A stretch of 33,960 bases of DNA from Alistipes sp. Its GTDB lineage: Bacteria; Bacteroidota; Bacteroidia; Bacteroidales; Rikenellaceae. Shown here piece by piece: positions 16,964 to 25,000 of the stretch. A program made the position numbers and the translations under genes. The stretch is from assembly GCA_021202985.1 (NCBI GenBank), contig JAJQCA010000022.1, positions 1-33,960 on the forward strand, read 5' to 3'. The notes below the pieces were generated by a model. The model made no database searches, was not told the origin of the DNA, and saw nothing but the letters and a program-made list of their open reading frames with translations. Positions within the stretch are counted from its first letter, which is position 1; each line of letters starts with the position of its first letter.

Positions 16964-18886
16964 ATGAAAAGAATCAATATAATACAGATATTAATTCTCA
17001 CCGTTACGGCCTTCCTCGCGGGGGCCTGTAACGATGTGAAGGAGCCTTCCGTTTCGTCCGGTACGGAAGGGGGGCTGCTGAACCTTTCGGTCTCTTTCGA
17101 GTCCGTCTCCACACGTCTTGCCGAGCTGGGTAGTGCGGAGGATATGAACTTGTCGAATATCGACGGCACCGAATACGGATTGAACCATATAGGGCTTTAT
17201 ATTTACTATAAATCGGACTACGAGGCCGACGACCTCTCCAGGCCTTATGTAAAGAACCTCGAATGTGAGATCCGGAACGGTAACAAACTCGTCCCGGTGC
17301 TGGAAACGGGCCAGAATACGGACGACGGGAAGATATACATCTACGATCAAATGGTAATCGTAGCCTACTATCCCTACAATAAGGATATTGCAGACGACGC
17401 CATTGCCATCCGGGAAGACGAGGATAAGTACGTTATCACCAACAACGACTATTCTAAACAGTATTACATACCCTACAAGGCGGTGACTGAGACCAATCCG
17501 ACAATCTGTTATTACACGGAACTGGCGTTCTACCCGAAGCATACCTATAAGGTCGAGATAGTGGTCGTGTCGGACGACGAGTCGGACTTCGTCTCCGCGG
17601 ACGAAATTATCATCCTTCCCAATATCGACCCTATTTCCACTACCGATACCGAACTGGACGGTAAGAGGGTGAAGTGGTACGATATCGCCCGGGAGTACGA
17701 CAAGCAGACCGGCGGGTCATACGTGCGTCAGTACACTGCCTATATCTGGACCCGGGAGAAAGGCGATAACGACATCCCCCGCGGCGAGGTGCTGCTTCAG
17801 GCCGGCAACCTTACGCTTATAGCCTCACAGGAGGTCCGGGTGCAGGAACAGTACGTCTACCGTTACGGATATAATATCAGCACGGGCGAGATATTCATCC
17901 CCACCTCTACGAACCTTATCTGGAACGCCGAGAGCCTCCAGGCTTTTTCCGGAGGCCAAAACAACGGTTACCAGGTTTGCGATATCGACCTCGACGGGTT
18001 CAGTTACACACCCCATGCTCTCATACAGGGGCGTTATGACGGCGGAGGCCATAAGATAGAGAACCTCGTGATAGACTCTTCAGCCGAAAACGTCGGCTTG
18101 TTCAGCGAGATAACATACGAAGCATCCGTAACGAACGTCAACTTGATTGCTCCGCAAATTACGGTCAACAGTTCCTCAACGGCTAATGTCGGTGCCATTT
18201 GCGGTAAGGTCAATAACGTCCTGTCGCAGGAAGTCATAGACCAATTCCTCGCCGGCTTGCCGGACGGCTTGTCCGAGGTGGTGAAACAGGCCCTTATCGC
18301 TCAGTTGCTCGCGGACGCCTTCGACAACGACTGCCGCATAGCCGGCTGCCGCGTCGAGGAGCCGGTGATTGTGGTGAACGCTCCGGCTCCGCGGGTGGGT
18401 ACAATCTGCGGAACGGCCGGCGAGAAGGACGACGACGGAACATACAAATCGATTATCTGGTCCTGTTACAGCCTGGGCGGCAGGATCACGGTAAACGACG
18501 GTAATATCGACGACAACGCAGGCGGCTATGTAGGTGCGTTCTGCGGACTAAACAACGGTCGGATATTCAGCAGTTATACGACCATCGAAGATATCATCTT
18601 CAGGCAAAACGTGAACGGCACGCCGACCGATGCCTACACCGGTTTCACCACTATGGGCGACCTGTTCACTTCAACGTCCGACGCGGGCCTCAGCGATAAC
18701 TATACATTGATTCCCGACACCACCTCCGGAGTCCTCCAAATGCCTGGTAACTGGCCTTCGTGGAGTTCGCAAACCGCATGGTGGCCGGTAGTCACCACCG
18801 GCTGGCTCGAGTCGGAAACCCTGTTTTGGTACGATTCGGGTTCGCCGTCGACTTATTACCCTATCCTGCAATGGGAACGCAGGTAA
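16964..18886 (+). CDS. Second fimbrillin-beta-helix fusion (GLUG-like adhesin candidate)
   Basis: The 640-residue lipoprotein (Cys22 in LAGAC) has a fimbrillin-like front with a VSTRLAE site (Arg51) and the segment KIYIYDQMVIVAYYPYNKDI (123-142), usual for these folds. From about residue 315 a beta-helix cap appears: NLIWNAESLQAFSGG, YQVCDIDLDGF, then GRYDGGGHKIENLVI. Rungs follow with NVGAICGK (408-415), RVGTICGT and YVGAFCGLN (522-530). Between the first two rungs sits an unusual helical insertion (about 421-454, rich in Leu/Ala). It is paralogous in design to the previous gene but diverged in sequence. The 12-nt spacing places it in the same operon. Receptor or ligand is unknown. Confidence 0.72.
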   Translation: MKRINIIQILILTVTAFLAGACNDVKEPSVSSGTEGGLLNLSVSFESVSTRLAELGSAEDMNLSNIDGTEYGLNHIGLYIYYKSDYEADDLSRPYVKNLECEIRNGNKLVPVLETGQNTDDGKIYIYDQMVIVAYYPYNKDIADDAIAIREDEDKYVITNNDYSKQYYIPYKAVTETNPTICYYTELAFYPKHTYKVEIVVVSDDESDFVSADEIIILPNIDPISTTDTELDGKRVKWYDIAREYDKQTGGSYVRQYTAYIWTREKGDNDIPRGEVLLQAGNLTLIASQEVRVQEQYVYRYGYNISTGEIFIPTSTNLIWNAESLQAFSGGQNNGYQVCDIDLDGFSYTPHALIQGRYDGGGHKIENLVIDSSAENVGLFSEITYEASVTNVNLIAPQITVNSSSTANVGAICGKVNNVLSQEVIDQFLAGLPDGLSEVVKQALIAQLLADAFDNDCRIAGCRVEEPVIVVNAPAPRVGTICGTAGEKDDDGTYKSIIWSCYSLGGRITVNDGNIDDNAGGYVGAFCGLNNGRIFSSYTTIEDIIFRQNVNGTPTDAYTGFTTMGDLFTSTSDAGLSDNYTLIPDTTSGVLQMPGNWPSWSSQTAWWPVVTTGWLESETLFWYDSGSPSTYYPILQWERR

Positions 18887-18906
18887 ACTAAAACAACGAT
18901 ACTGTT

Positions 18907-20049
18907 ATGAAAAAGTTGATTTATATATGTGCGGCTGCCGTCGTGGCATTCTCCTGTAACAACCAAAACGCGGATACGAGCGACGGCGGCCAACCCGGCG
19001 AAGGTGCCGCCGGCAGCGCCCTTTCCATTGCCGCTTCCGTCCGGGACCGGTCGGACGGTGCCGTAAGCCGTACGGTGGGCGACGAGTTTTTTGCCGCGGG
19101 GTACCTGATTGACGTCTCGCTAAGTACAAGTTATAATGCCACGACGCAGAAATTTGTCTATGAGTACAATAAGAATAATATATTTACCAGTTCGTCTCCG
19201 TTCTACTTCGCGACCGACGACACCTACATAACGGAGCTGACGGCTATATGGCCACAGCAGTCGGTAAGGGATCAGGGGCTTGTAACCGACCAGCGTGAGC
19301 TGGAGAACTTCCGGCTTGCCGACTGGCTTACGGCCGAGGCCACATCCCTTAAGATAATGCCTACCGATGCAGCCGTTCCGCTCAACTTCGAACGGGACAA
19401 CGTGTTGGTCGAGTTCGAGATAGCCGGACAGAACGCCGAGGGTATCGACATTAAGGAGCTTATTATCGAAATCGACGTGAATAATACCCCGACGGCGTTC
19501 TGGGCCTACTGCGGCGACGAGAACGGTCATGCCCAGATTCTTTTGGACGGTACCACCAGCCTCCGTTCGGACGAGAGTTATCTTATCGGGCGTATGAAGG
19601 TTACCGACAACTACGAGTATACCATCATTTTTCCTGCGGTCGATATCGATCTTGAGCCGGGCCACAGGTACCTTGTGACCCTTACCGCGCAGGGTTATGA
19701 CATAGACGCGTTCGTTTATATAGGCGGTTGGGTTCAGCCCGAAGAGTACGGTATCGGTATTCCGTTCGCGCCGCCGGAACCGACGGAGTACGACGATTTT
19801 ATTATCACCCAGCCCTACCAGCTTGTTTCGATGTCCTACCTTATCAGGCACTACCCGAACCCCGATACGTTTACATGGACCGCAAGGACGTACATGATTT
19901 CGGACAGCCTGATATTGCCGGACGACATTGCGGAGCAATACCGCCCCATACCGCGCAGCGACTTTAACGGGAAGATAGTAAACGAGTCGGGCGACGAAAT
20001 CGAGACCGTCCCCACCGCTACGGGGCAACTTTCACTTTATGAAGACTAA
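18907..20049 (+). CDS. Fimbrillin-like lipoprotein with a remnant beta-helix cap
   Basis: The 380-residue product has a lipoprotein signal (Cys17 in VAFSC), a VSRTVGD site (Arg55) and a fimbrillin-like body containing TDDTYITELTAIWP and a strand around AFVYIGGWVQP. The last 85 residues hold an entry segment like that of its two upstream neighbours: DFIITQPYQLVSMSYLIRHY, SDSLILPDDIAEQY-RPIP, and DFNGKI. It then stops, with no GLUG rungs. The next gene starts 15 nt later, so a rung-bearing part may have been lost by deletion, or the cap alone may be functional. Function is unknown beyond membership in the fimbrial locus. Confidence 0.65.
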   Translation: MKKLIYICAAAVVAFSCNNQNADTSDGGQPGEGAAGSALSIAASVRDRSDGAVSRTVGDEFFAAGYLIDVSLSTSYNATTQKFVYEYNKNNIFTSSSPFYFATDDTYITELTAIWPQQSVRDQGLVTDQRELENFRLADWLTAEATSLKIMPTDAAVPLNFERDNVLVEFEIAGQNAEGIDIKELIIEIDVNNTPTAFWAYCGDENGHAQILLDGTTSLRSDESYLIGRMKVTDNYEYTIIFPAVDIDLEPGHRYLVTLTAQGYDIDAFVYIGGWVQPEEYGIGIPFAPPEPTEYDDFIITQPYQLVSMSYLIRHYPNPDTFTWTARTYMISDSLILPDDIAEQYRPIPRSDFNGKIVNESGDEIETVPTATGQLSLYED

Positions 20050-20064
20050 AAATGAGGCATTGAT

Positions 20065-21180
20065 ATGAAAACCATAAGAGATAAAATATATTCCGGTGCG
20101 CTGCTGTTCGGGGCTCTCTCGTCCCTGGCTTCCTGTTCGGACGCGGATAAGGAGTGCTCAACGGAGGGGGGTGAAACCATATACGAAATATCGCGCGTGG
20201 CGCTCGAAATGACCGAAACGGAGACTGAATCCCCCGGTGCGGTAACCCGTGCCAGCGGCTTTGTGGTAAACACCGACGACGACCCCACCTATACCCTGAC
20301 GGCAAAGCACGGCTGGACCCTCGACCTCGTGATTTACGACAAGGACGGAGACCCGTACGCCGAAGGACAAGGATCGCTGACGTGGGACGGCTCCTACTGG
20401 TCGATGACCGGCACGCAGCTCTATATGCCCAACTACCTGATGCAATATGTGTCGGCTCTGCTCTATCCGGCCACATGGACCGAAGGGGTAAGCACAATAG
20501 AAACCGACCAGAGTGACGAGGACGTTTTCCTTCGCCAGGATATCCTCGTTCAGGACGGCGTTCCGTCCTACCGGACAGACCCGGCCCACTACCTGGATGT
20601 GCGAATGAGGCATGGCCACAGTATGCTGGATATAGTGCTGGCGAATGTGAATCCGGATGATATCGAATCGGTGAAGGTTATCGTGGGCGGAAACGAATAC
20701 ACCCCGTTCCAGCCAAATATTTCCTCCCGCGAGGAATACCTGGTTATCCTTCCCGTCGGGTCGCAGAATCCCGAGATACAGGTCACCACCAAAGCCGGAG
20801 CGGTATACCGTAAGGTGTTGGCGGTTGGAATGACGGCTATAAACTACTGCTATTATATCCGGCTGGTAGGCCTGGAGCTGGAGTTGGAAGCTGTAACCGT
20901 AACCAGCTGGACCTACGGAGAAGCGGTTCCGGCCGATTACAGCTCCCCGACCAGTTATCCCACTTTCCGCGGTACAGAAAACACCGACCTCGCAGTCTAT
21001 TACGACAACGGAACCGACCAGATCCTCAGTTTCAACGACAGCGGTGAAGCCACCGAGAAACCGCTCGGCCGAACAATAATCCGCATCGAATCCGGTGGTC
21101 TCTTATATGAGTTCCCCCAGCCGTTATCAATCAGGACCATGGTTGTCGACCTTAATCCCTATATCGCACTTATGACCTGA
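20065..21180 (+). CDS. Fimbrillin family lipoprotein, last gene of the locus
   Basis: The 371-residue product has a lipoprotein signal (Cys24 in SLASC) and a linker with GAVTRASG (Arg62), the same VTRAS core as the single-unit fimbrillin. The body follows the fimbrillin order: DGSYWSMTGTQLYMPNYLMQYVSALLYP, then VRMRHGHSMLDIVLANV, then VTVTSWTYGEAVP. About 75 residues follow the usual terminal Trp strand, ending in a short beta-rich piece (GRTIIRIESGGLLYEF...). It could be an accessory or tip-proximal pilin; the extra C-terminal segment would block or alter donor-strand exchange. A strong terminator follows 26 nt after the stop. Confidence 0.7.
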   Translation: MKTIRDKIYSGALLFGALSSLASCSDADKECSTEGGETIYEISRVALEMTETETESPGAVTRASGFVVNTDDDPTYTLTAKHGWTLDLVIYDKDGDPYAEGQGSLTWDGSYWSMTGTQLYMPNYLMQYVSALLYPATWTEGVSTIETDQSDEDVFLRQDILVQDGVPSYRTDPAHYLDVRMRHGHSMLDIVLANVNPDDIESVKVIVGGNEYTPFQPNISSREEYLVILPVGSQNPEIQVTTKAGAVYRKVLAVGMTAINYCYYIRLVGLELELEAVTVTSWTYGEAVPADYSSPTSYPTFRGTENTDLAVYYDNGTDQILSFNDSGEATEKPLGRTIIRIESGGLLYEFPQPLSIRTMVVDLNPYIALMT

Positions 21181-21206
21181 CGTGGCTAACGTAATTGCTA
21201 ATCGAT

Positions 21207-21249
21207 AAAACATTCAGCCCGTGCATAACATGCACGGGCTGAATGTTTT
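21207..21249. terminator. Bidirectional intrinsic terminator
   Basis: A perfect 19-bp inverted repeat (21207-21225 and 21231-21249, loop TAACA) with the GC-rich core CAGCCCGTGCA is flanked by A4 on the left and T5 on the right. It therefore works as a hairpin plus U tract in both directions. It sits between the convergent ends of the fimbrial operon and the uracil-DNA glycosylase-like gene. Confidence 0.93.
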
Positions 21250-21266
21250 TAAGTCCGGGTCAGTTT

Positions 21267-21908
21267 TCAGGGGTTGGCTGTTCCCATAAATTCGGTTAAA
21301 TGCTCCCGGAACAGTCTGGCACCTCCGTTGGCCGGGTGCCGTATATAGCCGACTTTGTCCCCGTAGTACTTAGTAAGAATGTTTTGGGACTTCCTGCCCA
21401 CGGCACCTATCTTCTGAATCTGGAAAATTTCGAGCAGCATGCGGGTGAATTCAATTCCCGCCTTTATTTCCGCCGCGTACGGGGTTCTGTTCTTTTCGGG
21501 TTTTCCCGGTAGGTGGGGATGGAACGGGTAGATATTCCATATCAGCGGTAACGAACATTTAATTTCGCCGAGCACGCCCCACATTAAGTGGGCGGACCCC
21601 TCATGTTTAGCATTTTCCGGCAGGTTGATAATGCGGTATCCATACCGTGGTCCGCATAAAGCGTGTTTCTCATCTGTCAACTGGCGCTCGCTGGTGAATG
21701 GCAGCCCCGTAAAGCGGCAACCGTGGAATCCGGGAGCTTCCCCCACCAACATTATTTCCGGGTTCTCGCCAAGCATCCGGTGCAGGTACAGGCGTAGGTT
21801 GTGCCTCCTAATTTCTGATTCTTCGGTATCGCCGGCGTACACATTAAAAGTCAATTCGTTTGCCGGAAAGGCCGCCAGCTTGTTAATAAAGTCTTCAATC
21901 CGTTTCAT
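21267..21908 (-). CDS. Uracil-DNA glycosylase superfamily protein
   Basis: The 213-residue product has the superfamily motif 1, LVGEAPGFHG (54-63, followed by FTGLPFTSE), and motif 2, RHPANGG (190-196). It also has a conserved WNIYPFHPH (124-132) segment. These enzymes remove uracil or related damaged bases from DNA to start base-excision repair. Only three cysteines are present, so the four-Cys iron-sulfur cluster of family 4 enzymes is not possible. The sequence also lacks the GQDPY of family 1. I therefore assign the superfamily but not the family or substrate. It stands between two larger operons, ends at the shared terminator and is about 100 nt downstream of gltB. Confidence 0.8.
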   Translation of the reverse strand: MKRIEDFINKLAAFPANELTFNVYAGDTEESEIRRHNLRLYLHRMLGENPEIMLVGEAPGFHGCRFTGLPFTSERQLTDEKHALCGPRYGYRIINLPENAKHEGSAHLMWGVLGEIKCSLPLIWNIYPFHPHLPGKPEKNRTPYAAEIKAGIEFTRMLLEIFQIQKIGAVGRKSQNILTKYYGDKVGYIRHPANGGARLFREHLTEFMGTANP

Positions 21909-22010
21909 TTCTTATTTGCTGGACAGGATTATGGTTAGTAGTAGCGCATCAATTTAATATTTTAGGAATCTCCCCGGTTACTGAGAAAAAATTTCTTAGC
22001 ACCTTCCCGC

Positions 22011-25000
22011 TTAAATTTTCCCGGCACCATTGTCCCGTGCAGCCATAATCGCCTTATATTCGATGGGTATCACTTTTAGGAATTGAGCGCAGTATGCATC
22101 CCAGTCTTCAAGCATCCTCTTGGCGAGCGGGCTACCGGTATGGTAATAATGGCGCGAGACGACCCCGTGAAGGTAATTCCTTTCGATAGCGTCCTCGATA
22201 AGCGAAAGTTCCACCATCTCCATATTACAATAGAAATCGAATTCCCCGTCCGGGTCCCATACGTAAGCCATCCCGCCGCTCATTCCGGCCGCGAAATTCC
22301 TGCCCGTGCGGCCCAGTATTACCGTTACACCGCCGGTCATATATTCGCAGCAGTGGTCGCCCGCACCTTCGGCCACCGCCAGCGCTCCGCTGTTGCGGAC
22401 GCAGAACCGTTCGCCCACCTGTCCGTTGATGTAAACCTCGCCCGAGGTGGCCCCGTACAGGATAGTGTTGCCTGCTATTATATTGTTCTCGGGAGCGAAA
22501 AGGGTCCCCTCAGGGGGAGTGATTATAACCCGTCCGCCCGAAAGGCCTTTGGCAAGGTAATCGTTCGCGTCGCCCCTCAAGGTGAACGTGATGCCCCTGC
22601 ACAGGAACGAAGCGAAACTCTGCCCGGCCGACCCGTGGAACGAAACTTTCAGGGTGTCGTCCGCAAGGCCCACGCCGCCGGTCTGTTCCGTGACGCGGCC
22701 TGAGAGGTAGGCTCCCACCGAGCGGTCGGTATTGCGGATTTCGAAGTCGAGCATCACCGGCAGTCCCTTTTCCAGTGCCGGGGTCGCCATGGCCGTTATA
22801 GACCTGTCCATAACCGCGGGTAGTGGATGAAGCCCGTCACCCTCCTTGCGAACGGCATGGCCTGCACATCCTTCCGGTATATGGAGCAGGTCAGAGAGGT
22901 CTATGCTCGATGCTTTGCCGAGGAATATATCACCCGTTGGGGAAGTATCCGCTGGAACGTCGGAGGTATTATCCGTTCCGGCATCTGTCGTATTGCCGGT
23001 TAAGGCTAAAACCTCGTCCGTAGCGTTTTGTGGGGCCGTTTTCTCGCTGGTTTTTGCGCTTGCGAAACCTTCCGTGCCGGTATGGTCGCGTTTTCCAAAA
23101 TCGCGTTTTCCTGTAATATCTGTTACAATTTTCCTTTGACGTAAAAGCTCGGCGCGGCCCACGAGTTCGTCGAGGCTGCGAAGGCCCATCGAGGCGAGAT
23201 GTTCGCGGACATCCTCGGCCACGAACCGCAGGTAATTCACCAGGTACTTATAATTTCCTTTGTAGCGTTTGCGAAGTTCCGGGTCCTGCGTGGCTACACC
23301 CACCGGGCATGTGTTGAGGTGGCACCTGCGCACCATCATACATCCCAGAACGATGAGAAGGCTCGTAGCGAACCCGAATTCCTCCGCGCCGAGCATTGCC
23401 GATATTACTATGTCGCGACCGGTTTTGAACTGGCCGTCCGCCTGCAAAACCACGCTCCCGCGCAGGTTATTTAGCACCAGGGTCTGCTGTGCCTCGGCCA
23501 GCCCGATTTCGAGCGGAAGCCCGGCATGTCGCACCGAACTCATCGGGCTTGCGCCCGTGCCGCCTTCGCTGCCGCTTATCAGTATCACGTCCGCCTTGGC
23601 TTTGGCCACACCGGCGGCTACCGTTCCCACCCCGCTTTCCGACACCAGTTTCACGCTTATGCGAGCCTTGGGGTTGGCGTTCTTAAGGTCGAAAATAAGC
23701 TGGGCCAGGTCCTCGATCGAATAAATGTCGTGGTGGGGCGGGGGAGAAATCAGGGTTATTCCCGGTACGCTGTGGCGGGTGCGGGCTATTAGCTCGTCTA
23801 CCTTGTAGCCGGGAAGCTGGCCGCCCTCGCCGGGCTTTGCTCCCTGGGCCACTTTTATCTGTATCTCATCCGCATCGGTGAGGTAGCGTGCCGTGACTCC
23901 GAAGCGCCCGGAGGCCACCTGTTTGACCGCGCTGCGGTTGGAAATGCCGTCGAGGCTGTCGGTTTCCCGCTCCGGCTCGCCGCCCTCGCCTGTGTTGCTC
24001 CGGCCACCGACGGCGTTCATTGCCAGTGCGATGGCCTCGTGGGCCTCGCCGCTGATGGAGCCGAACGACATGGCGCCGGACGAGAAACGCCTGAGTATAT
24101 TCTCCGCCGGTTCGACCTCCGAAATATCAATCGGCGAGCTGGGCAGTTCGAACAGGTCGCGGATAAAGGCCGGCTGTTCCCCTCCCTCGACAATGGTGGC
24201 GAACTCGCGGTATTTGGCGTAATCCCCGCTTCGGGTCGCGGCCTGTAACTTTTTAATGGCTTCCGGGCTCCAGGCGTGTTTCTCGCCGCCGCGGCGGTAA
24301 CCGTATATTCCGAGGTTATCGAGGTCCGATTCGTTGCCGGCGTCCGTGGTCCGGCCGGCTGTTTGGCCGGAAAGACGTACGGCAGCCGCCTCATCCCCCG
24401 CTGCTGTCGTGGTGGGCTTTGCGGCGCTATCGGCTGCCCGTGCGGCACCTGCGCTTTTCGACGAACGGGTCGTACCTGCGGTATTGCCTGCCGGTTCGCC
24501 GCCTTCCGTGCAACCGGCGGCCTTCCGTGCATTTACGTTGCACGAGCCATCCGGAGACCCATCCGGAGAGGTTTTGCCATCCGCCTCACAGGTATCCCCG
24601 GAGACTACCGTCTTCGCGCGGTTGCCCGCTCCGGCGGCAATACTCCTGCCCTCTTGGCCTCTGCTCTTCGCTTCGGGTGTGTTTTCCGATTCGGATACGG
24701 TATCCATCCCTACCGCTGAAGGGGAAATCATATTCCCTGCCTGCGGGAATCCCGCACGGTGGGCAGCGGCCGCTTCGGCCGCAATCTCTTCCAGTCCGGC
24801 GCCCCCGATAGGGCTTGCGGTACCTTCGAAGAACCGTCCGACCAGCTCCCGAGAGAGACCCACGGCGTCGAACAACTTCGCCCCGCGATAACTCCGTATA
24901 GTGGAGATACCCATCTTGGACATTATTTTCAGCATCCCCTTATTGACCGCCTTGACATAGTTCTTCTCGGCCGTCTGGTAATCGAGGTATATCTCGTGTT

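Noticed and set aside
21961-22010. Possible terminator after gltB (CTGAGAAA / TTTCTTAG)
   Set aside because: The stem is short, AT-rich and has a mismatch on the minus strand, so I do not list it as a terminator.
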